A stretch of 64,000 nt of DNA. Origin: JAJDIA01 sp031555145 (GTDB taxonomy: Bacteria; Bacteroidota; Bacteroidia; Bacteroidales; Tannerellaceae). The position numbers and the translations under genes were made by a program. Below the pieces are notes generated by a model. That model worked only from the letters and a program-made list of their open reading frames with translations, was not told the origin of the DNA and made no database searches. This document shows, piece by piece, positions 17,441 to 26,777 of the stretch (its first letter is position 1; every line of letters starts with the position of its first letter). The DNA lies in the NCBI GenBank assembly GCA_031555145.1, contig JAVBUR010000061.1, forward strand, positions 7,685-71,684, written 5' to 3'.

Positions 17441-18394
17441 ATGGGTATATTTAATTTTTTCAATAAAGAGAAGAAAGAGACCTTAGATAAAGGTCTGTCG
17501 AAAACGAAAGAGAATGTGTTCTCCAAGATTGGTCGTGCTATTGCCGGGAAAAGCCGGGTAGACGATGAAGTACTGGACGAATTGGAAGAGATATTGATCA
17601 CTTCCGACGTAGGCGTGGATACGACCCTGAAAATCATCGAACGGATCGAGAAACGCGTGTCGAGAGATAAGTATGTAAACACCCAGGAACTCACCGGTAT
17701 CTTGCGCGAGGAGATCGCCTCCTTGCTGACCGAGAACCATACGGAAGATGGCGACGGCTTCACCGTTCCGGCAGATAAACGGCCGTATGTGATTATGGTC
17801 GTGGGCGTTAACGGAGTAGGAAAGACCACTACCATCGGCAAGCTGGCGTACCAGTTCAAGAAGGCAGGCCTGAGTGTATACCTCGGCGCCGCTGATACGT
17901 TCCGTGCCGCTGCCGTAGAACAGTTGGTGATCTGGAGCGAGCGGGTAGGGGTACCAATCGTGAAACAGAAGATGGGTTCCGACCCGGCATCGGTAGCGTT
18001 CGATACCTTGAACTCGGCCAAGGCCAACAATGCCGACGTGGTGATTATTGATACCGCCGGCCGATTGCACAACAAGGTCAACCTGATGAACGAACTTACC
18101 AAGATCAAGAATGTAATGAAGAAGGTCGTACCCGATGCACCACACGACGTAATGCTGGTACTCGACGGTTCGACCGGGCAGAACGCATTCGAACAGGCCA
18201 AGCAGTTTACCGCTGCCACGGAAGTGAACGCACTGGCCGTCACCAAACTCGATGGAACAGCCAAGGGTGGTGTCGTGATCGGTATTTCGGATCATTTCCA
18301 CATCCCGGTGAAATATATCGGACTGGGCGAAGGCATAGAAGACTTGCAGGTGTTTAACCGGAAGGAGTTTGTGAATTCATTATTTGGAGAGTAA
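17441..18394 (+). CDS. ftsY: Signal recognition particle receptor FtsY
   Basis: 317 residues from ATG 17441 (MGIFNFFNKEKKE); a TTG at 17429 overlapping the nspC stop is less likely. N and G domains of SRP GTPases: G1 GVNGVGKTTTIGKLA, the ADTFRAAAVEQL insertion-box region, IDTAGR (G3), TKLDGTAKGG (G4) and the closing GLGEGIEDL motif. The long acidic A domain of E. coli FtsY is absent and replaced by a short amphipathic N terminus, as in many other phyla. It docks SRP-ribosome complexes at the inner membrane. Confidence 0.97.
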   Translation: MGIFNFFNKEKKETLDKGLSKTKENVFSKIGRAIAGKSRVDDEVLDELEEILITSDVGVDTTLKIIERIEKRVSRDKYVNTQELTGILREEIASLLTENHTEDGDGFTVPADKRPYVIMVVGVNGVGKTTTIGKLAYQFKKAGLSVYLGAADTFRAAAVEQLVIWSERVGVPIVKQKMGSDPASVAFDTLNSAKANNADVVIIDTAGRLHNKVNLMNELTKIKNVMKKVVPDAPHDVMLVLDGSTGQNAFEQAKQFTAATEVNALAVTKLDGTAKGGVVIGISDHFHIPVKYIGLGEGIEDLQVFNRKEFVNSLFGE

Positions 18395-18406
18395 ATACGA
18401 GAAAAT

Positions 18407-18970
18407 ATGCAGAAAGCGTTATCTGTTATTTTACTTACATTTTGTTGTGTGACTTTATTGGCTCAGACAGACAAAGAAACGTTAATCAATCAGTTATATA
18501 AAGAGACTGACCTGAATTCACGGTATTATTTAAACAAACCGTATCCTGAGTTCAGTGCAAAGGCAACCGATGGTTCCGAGATATCATCTGAAGATCTAAA
18601 AGGGAAAATCGTCATGATCAACTTCTGGTACACAGCCTGTCCTCCTTGCGTAGCCGAACTGGAAGAATTAAATAAGGTATATGAAAAGCATAAAGATAAT
18701 CCCGGATTCCAGTTTATATCTATCACCTTAGATTCGGATGCTCTGATAAAAGCGGCCATGGCGAAATACAATATTCGCTATCCGGTTTACTCCCTATCCA
18801 AGGAAGAATGCGAACGCTTATTAGCCAAAGGTTTTCCCACGAATGTCTTTTTAGATAAAGAAGGAACGGCTGTGATGATTAAGATGGGGGGAGCAATAAA
18901 AAAAGAGGCGGTTGTTGCCCAGGTAGAAGGATTCAACACTGCGATAGGAAAACTGTTATCAGTATTTTAG
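18407..18970 (+). CDS. TlpA-like thioredoxin-fold protein, exported
   Basis: 187 residues. A Sec signal peptide (MQKALSVILLTFCCVTLLAQ) precedes a thioredoxin/AhpC-TSA fold. The redox motif is in FWYTACPPCVAELEEL (CPPC), and the cis-Pro region is GFPTNVFLDKEG. It probably reduces disulfides or acts in periplasmic redox homeostasis. The partner (cytochrome c maturation, CcdA/DsbD) is not local. It sits between ftsY (12 nt upstream) and rimO (3 nt downstream) and so is probably co-transcribed. AT-richer than its neighbours, with shorter codon runs typical of a less-expressed gene. Confidence 0.9.
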   Translation: MQKALSVILLTFCCVTLLAQTDKETLINQLYKETDLNSRYYLNKPYPEFSAKATDGSEISSEDLKGKIVMINFWYTACPPCVAELEELNKVYEKHKDNPGFQFISITLDSDALIKAAMAKYNIRYPVYSLSKEECERLLAKGFPTNVFLDKEGTAVMIKMGGAIKKEAVVAQVEGFNTAIGKLLSVF

Positions 18971-18973
18971 TTC

Positions 18974-20275
18974 ATGCGAAAAAACAAAATAGATATTATC
19001 ACCCTGGGTTGTTCGAAAAACCTGGTGGATTCGGAGCAGTTGATGTTCCAGTTGAAAGCCAATGGCTATACGGTAGCGCATGATCCGGAAAAGGTGAACG
19101 GCGAGATTGTAGTAGTCAATACCTGCGGCTTTATCGGTGATGCGCAGGAAGAGTCGATCAATATGATCCTTGAATTGGGCGAAGCCAAGCGGAAAGGAAA
19201 GATCGGAAAACTGTTTGTGATGGGCTGTCTGTCGGAACGATTTCGGAACGACCTGGTGGGCGAATTGCCCGAAGTGGATAAGTTCTATGGTAAATTCGAC
19301 TGGAAGGAGCTATTGGCGGACCTCGGCAAATCATTCGACTACACGCTTGCGACCGAACGGATCGTGACCACCCCCAGCCATTATGCCTACCTGAAGATAT
19401 CCGAAGGGTGCAACCGTACCTGTTCATATTGCGCTATCCCTTTGATTACGGGCGGTTACCAGTCTATCCCGATGGAAGTAATCGAACGTGAGGTAAAATC
19501 GCTGACCGCCAAAGGCGTAAAAGAGTTCCAGTTTATTGCACAGGATCTGACCTTCTATGGCCTCGACCTGTATAAACGGCTGGCGCTGCCCGAACTGGTA
19601 GAACGCGTCTCGGATATTCCCGGTGTGCAATGGATCCGCCTGCATTATGGTTACCCGACAAGTTTCCCTTGGGATCTGCTCCGCGTCATGCGCGAACGGA
19701 ACAACGTATGTAAATATATGGATATCGCTCTGCAACATATCAGCAATCCGATGCTGAAACAAATGCGCCGGAATATCACGAAGGAGAAGACCTATGAATT
19801 GATCCGCCGTCTGCGTGAAGAAGTGCCGGGCATCCATCTGCGTACCACACTGATGGTAGGGCATCCGGGCGAGACGGAACAAGACTTTCAGGAACTGGTC
19901 GACTTCGTAAAAGATGTCCGTTTCGAACGTATGGGCGCCTTTGCCTACAGCCACGAACAAGGCACCTATTCATACAAACATTACAAAGACGATATCCCAG
20001 CCGAAGTGAAACAGGAACGCCTGGATTACCTCATGCGTATCCAGGAACGCATTGCGTTGGAAATCAATGAAAGCAAAGTCGGGCAAACATTCAATACAAT
20101 CATCGACCGCGAAGAAGGCGACTACTATATCGGACGCACCGAGTTCGATTCGCCGGAAGTAGATCCGGAAATGTTGATTACCAAGGAACATATACTGGAA
20201 ACAGGATTTTTCTATCCGGTAAAGGTCGAGAGTGCACAACCTTTCGAACTAATCGGAAAGGTTGTTTTAGGTTAA
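18974..20275 (+). CDS. rimO: Ribosomal protein S12 methylthiotransferase
   Basis: 433 residues, the normal RimO length. The N-terminal UPF0004 domain has Cys ligands in TLGCSKNLVDSE, NTCGFIGDA and MGCLSER. The radical-SAM core has CNRTCSYCAIP, and a C-terminal TRAM domain starts near residue 370. It adds a methylthio group to the conserved Asp of S12, using two 4Fe-4S clusters. The SKNLVDSE and GYPTSFPWDLL segments separate it from MiaB. Last gene of the nspC-ftsY-tlpA-rimO run. Confidence 0.97.
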   Translation: MRKNKIDIITLGCSKNLVDSEQLMFQLKANGYTVAHDPEKVNGEIVVVNTCGFIGDAQEESINMILELGEAKRKGKIGKLFVMGCLSERFRNDLVGELPEVDKFYGKFDWKELLADLGKSFDYTLATERIVTTPSHYAYLKISEGCNRTCSYCAIPLITGGYQSIPMEVIEREVKSLTAKGVKEFQFIAQDLTFYGLDLYKRLALPELVERVSDIPGVQWIRLHYGYPTSFPWDLLRVMRERNNVCKYMDIALQHISNPMLKQMRRNITKEKTYELIRRLREEVPGIHLRTTLMVGHPGETEQDFQELVDFVKDVRFERMGAFAYSHEQGTYSYKHYKDDIPAEVKQERLDYLMRIQERIALEINESKVGQTFNTIIDREEGDYYIGRTEFDSPEVDPEMLITKEHILETGFFYPVKVESAQPFELIGKVVLG

Positions 20276-20349
20276 AAATGCACTGTTCCTGTTGGATATA
20301 TAGGAAAAAATAATTAATATAGCCGTTTGAACGTAAAACACTTATCATA

Positions 20350-20637
20350 ATGAACAACAAAGAATTAATTGCCGGAATATCCACCCAGTCGGGAATCGAT
20401 GAGACTGAAGTGACAGAGATGCTGAGTGCTTTTAGTTCTATTATCGGAGCATGCCTGACGGAGAACGATACACTAAGTCTGCAAGGCTTGGGAACATTTG
20501 AAGTCAAGAAAAAAGGGGAGCGTGTATCCGTAAATCCTGTTTCCGGCAAACGCCTGCTGATTCCTCCCAAACTAAGTCCGGTATTCAAGCCGGGCGGCAC
20601 ATTGAAAGCAAAAATCAAAGACATAAAGAACCTATGA
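20350..20637 (+). CDS. HU/IHF-family DNA-binding protein
   Basis: 95 residues with the HU fold. The beta-arm region reads RVSVNPVSGKR, keeping the intercalating Pro (Pro63), and is followed by IPPKLSPVFKPG, a common Bacteroidetes ending. It should bind and bend DNA as a dimer. The next gene overlaps it by 4 nt (ATGA) and encodes a second HU domain on a membrane protein, so heterodimerisation between the two is plausible but unproved. Basic residues are modest for HU. Confidence 0.93.
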   Translation: MNNKELIAGISTQSGIDETEVTEMLSAFSSIIGACLTENDTLSLQGLGTFEVKKKGERVSVNPVSGKRLLIPPKLSPVFKPGGTLKAKIKDIKNL

Positions 20638-21662
20638 ACAACCGGCTTATCATACAAGACATAGCAGGTTTACTATCAGAGAAAACCGGCAAAAGCAAAA
20701 GTGAATGCGAACGTTTCCTGCGTACATTCATTGCAGTCGTTTCTGAAGGGTTAACAACCGACAAACTGGTTAAGGTAAAAGGGATCGGTAGCTTTAAACT
20801 GGCGTTAATGGAAGAGCGTGAAAGCGTGAACGTCAATACGGGTGAGCGTTTTACAATACCTGCTTATTGCAAATGTACCTTTCTGCCGGACAGCGAATTG
20901 AAAGAATTGGTGAATGAACCTTTTTCTTTCTTTGAGACCGTTGAACTGGGTGAAGAGGTCGATGCACAGCAAATGGACATGGCACCTGATACTCCGGAAG
21001 AAGAAACAGAACAGCCGGAAGAGATCGTAGTAACGCCACCACAGCCTGCGCCGGCTGCTTCCGACAAACCTGTTCTCCCTGTTGTTCCTGTTACACCGGC
21101 AACCCCGATTGTATCCGAACCCAGCAAGGGGAGTCACCGATGGGGATGGATCAGCAGTGTCATTGTTTTCCTGCTTATCCTTGGCGGAACCTTCCTGTAT
21201 CTCTATACAGGGTCTCATTTTATGGTCGATGATAAGGCAGCACCTCCTTCCGTCGTTCTCTCAGATCCTATCGTGCAAGACGAAACGGCTTTGCAACCAT
21301 TGTTGGAAGACAGCGGCCTTTTATCGGAAGAAGTAGACAATATCGAAGATCTGGCGGCCATGCAACAAGAAAAAGTTACCCCGTTCAAAGAAACAGATAC
21401 GTCCTTCAAAGAAGTGAAAATAATCAAGATTAAGGAAAATGACCGCTTGACCTATCTGGCCGAAGAATACTATGGCAACAGGGTCTTCTGGGTCTATATC
21501 TACCAGTTCAACCGGACGGTGATCCGGAATCCGGATGTGATCACGCTCGGCATGGAACTTATCCTTCCCGATCCGGCCGTATATGGTATCAATGCCAATG
21601 ATTCGGCCTCTATCCGAAGAGCTATTCAACTGGAAAAAGAAATCAAGGAAGCAAATAAGTAA
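20634..21662 (+). CDS. Membrane-spanning HU-LysM fusion protein
   Basis: 342 residues in four parts: an HU/IHF-like domain (1-95); an acidic and Pro-rich linker (about 105-165); one membrane helix (172-191, ISSVIVFLLILGGTFLYLY); and a periplasmic part with a LysM domain (about 262-312, KENDRLTYLAEEYYGN to GMELILPDP). Basic residues (Lys165, Arg169) before the helix and acidic ones after it predict N-in/C-out, putting HU in the cytoplasm and LysM on peptidoglycan. The HU arm reads SVNVNTGE, with Val67 where HU proteins have the intercalating Pro, so DNA bending may be lost. Translationally coupled to the HU gene before it. Confidence 0.9.
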   Translation: MNNRLIIQDIAGLLSEKTGKSKSECERFLRTFIAVVSEGLTTDKLVKVKGIGSFKLALMEERESVNVNTGERFTIPAYCKCTFLPDSELKELVNEPFSFFETVELGEEVDAQQMDMAPDTPEEETEQPEEIVVTPPQPAPAASDKPVLPVVPVTPATPIVSEPSKGSHRWGWISSVIVFLLILGGTFLYLYTGSHFMVDDKAAPPSVVLSDPIVQDETALQPLLEDSGLLSEEVDNIEDLAAMQQEKVTPFKETDTSFKEVKIIKIKENDRLTYLAEEYYGNRVFWVYIYQFNRTVIRNPDVITLGMELILPDPAVYGINANDSASIRRAIQLEKEIKEANK

Positions 21663-21752
21663 ACTTTCTTAATTTAAATGAATAAGGTATAACGAGTATT
21701 TATAGTTAGTATATTTTAACGGCAAAAGAATAGGAGAGCGTTTTAACATTTC

Positions 21753-21760
21753 TAATTTTG
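21753..21760 (+). promoter_or_regulatory. -7 box upstream of the Bat operon
   Basis: TAATTTTG fits TAnnTTTG; a T-rich stretch (TTTT at 21731-21734) about 18 nt upstream could be the -33 element. It implies a 60-nt leader before moxR and a transcript separate from the HU genes. Confidence 0.5.
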
Positions 21761-21828
21761 TGCTTCGAAAAAGAGAGAGTCAAACTCAAGCGAGTAATAA
21801 CAAGAAAACAATATAAAGAAGATCATCT

Positions 21829-22824
21829 ATGAGTCAGACAGTAGACATTCGTGAGTTGAATCAGCGAATTGAGAGTAAGAGTTCGTTTGTGAATATGATT
21901 ACGATGGGCATGGACCAGGTAATCGTGGGGCAGAAACATTTGGTGGAATCGTTACTGATCGGCTTGTTGTCCGACGGACATATCCTGCTGGAAGGGGTAC
22001 CCGGGTTGGCAAAAACATTGGCGATTAAGACCCTAGCTTCGCTGATCGACGCCAAGTACAGCCGTATCCAATTTACGCCCGACTTGTTGCCGGCCGACGT
22101 GATCGGTACCATGATCTACAGCCAGAAGAACGAAGAGTTTATGGTCAAACAGGGTCCGGTATTTGCCAATTTTGTATTGGCGGATGAAATTAACCGTGCA
22201 CCGGCCAAGGTACAGAGTGCCTTGCTGGAAGCGATGCAGGAACGCCAGGTGACCATCAGTGAGCATACCTACAAACTGCCCGAACCCTTCCTCGTAATGG
22301 CTACGCAGAACCCGATTGAGCAGGAGGGGACTTACCAGCTTCCCGAAGCACAGGTAGACCGTTTCATGCTGAAGGTAATCATCAACTATCCGAAGCGCGA
22401 CGAAGAAAAACTGATTATTCGCCAGCAGATCTCCGGTATCAAGCCGGATATCAAACCGGTACTCACCAAAGACGAGATACTGGAAGCCCGTAAAGTGGTA
22501 CGAGAAGTGTACCTGGACGAAAAGATTGAACGCTATATCGTAGATATCGTATTTGCCACCCGTTTCCCGCAGGAATACGGACTGAATAACCTGTCGGGCA
22601 TGATCTCGTTCGGAGCATCGCCCCGTGCGTCGATCAACCTGGCGTTGGCCGCCCGTGCCTATGCCTTTATCAAACGTAGAGGCTATGTGATTCCGGAAGA
22701 CATCCGCGCCGTATGCCACGACGTAATGCGCCACCGTATTGGGTTGAGTTACGAAGCCGAAGCGAACAACCTGACATCGGAAGAAGTGATCAGTGAAATA
22801 TTGAACAAAGTAGAAGTTCCCTGA
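21829..22824 (+). CDS. MoxR-type AAA+ ATPase of the Bat operon
   Basis: 331 residues. Walker A GVPGLAKT, Walker B VLADEINRAP, sensor 1 MATQNPIEQEGTYQLPEAQ and the C-terminal lid place it in the MoxR family, whose members act as chaperones for VWA-domain proteins. First gene of an eight-gene rightward block (moxR, DUF58, batX, batA, batB, batC, batD, batE) with gaps of 2-30 nt. In Bacteroides fragilis the orthologous Bat operon affects oxygen tolerance; the molecular role is not settled. Confidence 0.95.
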   Translation: MSQTVDIRELNQRIESKSSFVNMITMGMDQVIVGQKHLVESLLIGLLSDGHILLEGVPGLAKTLAIKTLASLIDAKYSRIQFTPDLLPADVIGTMIYSQKNEEFMVKQGPVFANFVLADEINRAPAKVQSALLEAMQERQVTISEHTYKLPEPFLVMATQNPIEQEGTYQLPEAQVDRFMLKVIINYPKRDEEKLIIRQQISGIKPDIKPVLTKDEILEARKVVREVYLDEKIERYIVDIVFATRFPQEYGLNNLSGMISFGASPRASINLALAARAYAFIKRRGYVIPEDIRAVCHDVMRHRIGLSYEAEANNLTSEEVISEILNKVEVP

Positions 22825-22827
22825 TAA

Positions 22828-23697
22828 ATGGAAACAAGTGAACTGCTAAAAAAGGTTCGCCAGATTGAGATCAAGACGCGCGGTCTCTCTCGTAATATCT
22901 TCGCAGGACAATACCATTCGGCTTTTAAAGGCCGCGGTATGGCATTCAGCGAAGTGCGGGAGTACCAATATGGTGACGACATCCGTGACATCGACTGGAA
23001 TGTGACGGCCCGTTACGTGCGTCCGTATGTCAAGGTGTTCGAAGAAGAACGCGAGCTGACGGTCATGCTCTTGATTGACGTATCAGGTAGCCGACAGTTC
23101 GGTTCGGTCAACGTGATGAAGAAAGAGATCATCACCGAACTGGCGGCTACATTGGCTTTCTCGGCGATCCAGAATAATGATAAGATCGGTGTGATCTTCT
23201 TCTCCAACAAAATTGAGAAATTTATCCCGCCGCAGAAAGGAAAGAAACATATCCTATATGTGATTCGTGAGTTGATCGACTTCCAACCGGATGATAAACA
23301 GACAGATATTAGTCAAGTGTTAAAGTACTTGACGAATGCCATCAAGAAACGTTGTACGGCGTTCCTGATATCCGACTTTATCAACAAGGACAGTTTTAAG
23401 GATGCCCTGACGATCGCCAACCGGAAACATGATGTGGTTGCCATCCAAATATATGACCGCCGCGAAGCCGAACTTCCGGCAGTGGGATTGGTCAAGATAA
23501 AAGACGCGGAAACCGGAAAGGAACAATGGATCGACAGTTCGTCATCGCGTGTACGTGAAGCCTACAAGGAATGGTGGAACAAGCGGCAGGCCGATATGAG
23601 CGAATCGTTCAAGAAAAGCCGGGTCGACTCGGTATCGATCCGTACGGAAGATGATTATGTGAAAGCGTTGATGAGTCTTTTTGAAAAACGTAACTGA
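22828..23697 (+). CDS. DUF58 protein with VWA-like fold
   Basis: 289 residues. The DUF58 signature GMAFSEVREYQYGDDIRDID and WNVTARYVRPYVKVFEEERE precedes a VWA-like domain with MIDAS motif LLIDVSGSRQFG (DxSGS). No signal peptide or membrane helix, so cytoplasmic. DUF58 genes almost always follow moxR. The protein is a likely client or partner of the MoxR ATPase. It starts 3 nt after moxR. Confidence 0.93.
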   Translation: METSELLKKVRQIEIKTRGLSRNIFAGQYHSAFKGRGMAFSEVREYQYGDDIRDIDWNVTARYVRPYVKVFEEERELTVMLLIDVSGSRQFGSVNVMKKEIITELAATLAFSAIQNNDKIGVIFFSNKIEKFIPPQKGKKHILYVIRELIDFQPDDKQTDISQVLKYLTNAIKKRCTAFLISDFINKDSFKDALTIANRKHDVVAIQIYDRREAELPAVGLVKIKDAETGKEQWIDSSSSRVREAYKEWWNKRQADMSESFKKSRVDSVSIRTEDDYVKALMSLFEKRN

Positions 23698-23699
23698 GC

Positions 23700-24737
23700 A
23701 TGCACATGAAATTGATAAAGAAAAGCATCGTATATCTTTTGCTGGCAATGGCGTCATTGACTGGGAATGCGTTGTATGCACAGCGGACATTGGCGGAAGT
23801 GTCGATCGACTCGGCTGCTATCCTGATTGGTGAACAGACAGTGTTGCACCTAACGGTCTCCACCTCGCCGAACAGTCCTGTCCAACTGCTGCTGCCGATG
23901 GATACGTTGATGCGTGGGGTAGAGGTACTGGGATACAGCAAGCCTGACTCGTCGATCATCGATGGTCGGTTGCTGATTAAGCAGGATATCGTGGTGACAT
24001 CTTTTGATGCTGAACTTTACCTGTTACCTCCATTCCAGGTGGTCGATGCCACGGATACGATCTACTCCAACCTGGTGGCGCTGAAAGTGTCTACCATTCC
24101 TGTTGATGAAGAAAACCCGGATCAGTTTTACGATATCAAGAATGTATGGAAGCCGCCTTTTGTGCTGGCCGACTACTATCTGTATATCTACGGCGTGCTG
24201 TTTGCGCTGTTCCTGATCTGTGTCGTTGCGTATATTCTCAAGCGGATGCGTAATAGACAACCAATCCTGTCGTTCAGTAAACCGGAGGTTAAGTTACCGC
24301 CACATCAACAGGCCTTTAAAGAGCTCGACGATATCAAGCAGAAAAAACTCTGGCAGCAGGGACGTAATAAAGAATATTACACCCTCGTGACCGATACACT
24401 GCGCCGGTATATGACGACCCGCTTCAGTATGGCTGCCATGGAAATGACTTCGAGTGAGATCCTGGATATCATCCGCAAGGAAAGCGATGCTGACTCTGTA
24501 TTGGAAAATCTGAAGCAAATCCTGCAAACAGCTGATTTGGTGAAATTTGCCAAATGGCAACCGCTGCCGGATGAAAATGATTTGAGTATGATGAATGCCT
24601 ATCTGTTTGTGAACCAGACGAAGGTGGAAGAAATACCAGCCGCAGGCCAACCGATGGATATGGAAAGTATCGGTACGGATGGAGAGCAGCCGGTTAACAA
24701 CCTACAAGGAGGTACAACCACAAAAGATAAAGCGTAA
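23700..24737 (+). CDS. Bat operon membrane protein (BatX-like)
   Basis: 345 residues. A signal peptide (MKLIKKSIVYLLLAMASLTGNALYAQ; ATG codons at 23700 and 23706 are both possible) leads to a periplasmic beta-rich domain. One membrane helix follows near residues 158-182 (YYLYIYGVLFALFLICVVAYIL), then a cytoplasmic helical tail with PPHQQAFKELDDIK and TLRRYMTTRF blocks. The layout parallels BatD, also periplasmic domain-TM-cytoplasmic tail. Position between DUF58 and batA is standard for the operon. Biochemical function unknown. Confidence 0.85.
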   Translation: MHMKLIKKSIVYLLLAMASLTGNALYAQRTLAEVSIDSAAILIGEQTVLHLTVSTSPNSPVQLLLPMDTLMRGVEVLGYSKPDSSIIDGRLLIKQDIVVTSFDAELYLLPPFQVVDATDTIYSNLVALKVSTIPVDEENPDQFYDIKNVWKPPFVLADYYLYIYGVLFALFLICVVAYILKRMRNRQPILSFSKPEVKLPPHQQAFKELDDIKQKKLWQQGRNKEYYTLVTDTLRRYMTTRFSMAAMEMTSSEILDIIRKESDADSVLENLKQILQTADLVKFAKWQPLPDENDLSMMNAYLFVNQTKVEEIPAAGQPMDMESIGTDGEQPVNNLQGGTTTKDKA

Positions 24738-24749
24738 AAGAAGAAACCT

Positions 24750-25736
24750 ATGACGTTTGCAAATCCTACATACCTGTATTTACTTGTGCTGCTGGTGCCC
24801 CTGATCGGATGGTATATATATAAACTATGCAAAAGCCAGGCCAGTTTACAGGTATCCTCCGCAGAAGCGTTCGAAGCGCCGAAGGCTGCCTCGTGGAAAG
24901 TGTATCTGCGCCATGTGCCGTTTGTATTGCGGATGGCGGTGATCACATTGCTTATCATTGTATTGGCACGACCGCAGTCGACCAACAGTTGGCAGAATAC
25001 GAATACCGAAGGGATCGATATCATGCTGGCATTAGATATCTCGACCAGCATGTTGGCGGAAGACTTGAAACCCAATCGCCTCGAAGCAGCCAAAGACGTA
25101 GCCGCCTCCTTTATCAACGGCCGGCCGAACGATAATATCGGGCTGGTCGTCTTTTCGGGAGAAAGTTTTACCCAATGTCCGCTGACAACCGACCATACCA
25201 TCCTGCTCAACCTGTTTAAAGATATCCGAAGTGGTATGATACAGGATGGTACAGCGATTGGGCTGGGATTGGCCAATGCCGTGAGCCGTATCAAAGACAG
25301 CCAGGCACTCTCACGGGTGATTATCCTGCTGACTGACGGTTCGAACAATATGGGTGAGATCGCTCCGGTAACAGCAGCCGAGATTGCCGCTACATTCGGT
25401 ATCCGTGTCTATACAGTTGGTGTGGGTACGAAAGGAATGGCTCCTTATCCGAGACAGACACCCTTTGGTATCCAATACCAGAATATCCCCGTCGATATCG
25501 ACGAACCGGCACTGAAACAGATCGCCTCTACTACCGGCGGACAGTACTTCCGTGCCACGGATAATGCCAGTTTGAGAGAGATTTATTCGGAAATCGATCA
25601 GATGGAGAAGACCAAGATCAGTGTGCAGCAATACAGTAAGAAACAGGAAGAGTATATGAACTGGGCCTTGTTATTGTTTGCGCTACTGTTGATAGAAGTT
25701 GTTTTAAGAAATACGTTGTTGAGAAATATTCCATAA
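24750..25736 (+). CDS. batA: BatA, VWA-domain membrane protein
   Basis: 328 residues. An N-terminal membrane helix (PTYLYLLVLLVPLIGWYIYKL), a second near residues 57-72, a VWA domain with MIDAS motif LALDISTSML and ILLTDGSNN, and a C-terminal helix (NWALLLFALLLIEVVL). The VWA domain therefore sits between membrane anchors and probably binds divalent metal and partner proteins. BatA and BatB are paralogues encoded side by side and thought to form a membrane complex. Confidence 0.93.
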   Translation: MTFANPTYLYLLVLLVPLIGWYIYKLCKSQASLQVSSAEAFEAPKAASWKVYLRHVPFVLRMAVITLLIIVLARPQSTNSWQNTNTEGIDIMLALDISTSMLAEDLKPNRLEAAKDVAASFINGRPNDNIGLVVFSGESFTQCPLTTDHTILLNLFKDIRSGMIQDGTAIGLGLANAVSRIKDSQALSRVIILLTDGSNNMGEIAPVTAAEIAATFGIRVYTVGVGTKGMAPYPRQTPFGIQYQNIPVDIDEPALKQIASTTGGQYFRATDNASLREIYSEIDQMEKTKISVQQYSKKQEEYMNWALLLFALLLIEVVLRNTLLRNIP

Positions 25737-25748
25737 AAGAAAAGGCTT

Positions 25749-26768
25749 ATGTTTCGTTTCGCACATCCGGATTATTTATTCCTGCTCGCCATACTACCCG
25801 TACTGATCGCATTCTTTGTCTTTGCGAACATCCGGAAGAAGAGGGCGATCAAGCGGTATGGGAATCCGCAATTATTAGCTGAATTGATGCCCGAAGTATC
25901 TCCTAAACGGCAACAATGGAAGTTTTGGTTGACGCTGGTGGCAACGGCTGTCGTTATCTTTATCATTGCCGGTCCGCAGTTTGGTTCCAAGTTGGAGACG
26001 ATCAAGCGGCAGGGCGTGGAGATTATGGTCTGCCTTGACGTATCCAACTCAATGCTGTCGGAAGATGTTGCACCGAATCGGTTGGAAAAGGCTAAACAGA
26101 TGTTGTCGCGTCTGACCGATGGTTTCTCAAACGATAAGCTGGGGTTAATCGTATTTGCAGGCGATGCCTTTACACAGCTGCCGATCACCTCCGATTATAT
26201 TTCGGCCAAGATGTTTCTTTCATCCATCAATCCATCGATGGTGTCGGCACAGGGTACAGCAATTGGTGCGGCTATTAACCTGGCTGTCCGTTCCTTTACT
26301 CCGAATGAAGTATCCGATAAGACCATTATCCTGATCACTGACGGTGAAAACCACGAAGACGATGCCATCGGCGCTGCCCGTGCTGCACAGGAGAAAGGAA
26401 TCCACGTCAATATCGTGGGTATGGGGCAATTGCAAGGTTCACCCATTCCATTGCCCGGAAGTAATAACTACATGAAAGACAACCAGGGCAATGTGGTAAT
26501 CACCAAACTGAACGAACAGATGTGTCAGGATATCGCCGCCGCCGGTAACGGTATGTATGTGCGTGCCGACAATACCAACTCAGCGTTGAAAGCCCTGCAG
26601 TCGGAGATTGAAAAGATGAATAAATCGGAAGTAGAAAGCAAGGTCTATACGGAATTTGATGAACAGTTCCAGACATTAGCCTGGATTGCTTTATTCCTGT
26701 TGATCGCTGAGTTCCTGACAATAGACAGGAAGAGCCGTCTGTTCCGGAAAGTTAAATTGTTTTCATAA
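25749..26768 (+). CDS. batB: BatB, VWA-domain membrane protein
   Basis: 339 residues, a tandem paralogue of BatA: N-terminal helices (PDYLFLLAILPVLIAFFVFA and FWLTLVATAVVIFIIAG), VWA MIDAS motif VCLDVSNSMLSEDV, ILITDGENHEDD, and a C-terminal helix (TLAWIALFLLIAEFLT). The MIDAS is intact in both paralogues, so neither seems to be a dead copy. It starts 12 nt after batA. Confidence 0.93.
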   Translation: MFRFAHPDYLFLLAILPVLIAFFVFANIRKKRAIKRYGNPQLLAELMPEVSPKRQQWKFWLTLVATAVVIFIIAGPQFGSKLETIKRQGVEIMVCLDVSNSMLSEDVAPNRLEKAKQMLSRLTDGFSNDKLGLIVFAGDAFTQLPITSDYISAKMFLSSINPSMVSAQGTAIGAAINLAVRSFTPNEVSDKTIILITDGENHEDDAIGAARAAQEKGIHVNIVGMGQLQGSPIPLPGSNNYMKDNQGNVVITKLNEQMCQDIAAAGNGMYVRADNTNSALKALQSEIEKMNKSEVESKVYTEFDEQFQTLAWIALFLLIAEFLTIDRKSRLFRKVKLFS

Positions 26769-26777
26769 AAGAAGAAG

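Noticed and set aside
17329..18264. Long minus-strand open frame (311 codons) opposite ftsY
   Set aside because: FtsY on the plus strand explains the region fully; the antisense translation is Ser/Thr/Pro-rich with no domain logic and is a codon-bias shadow.
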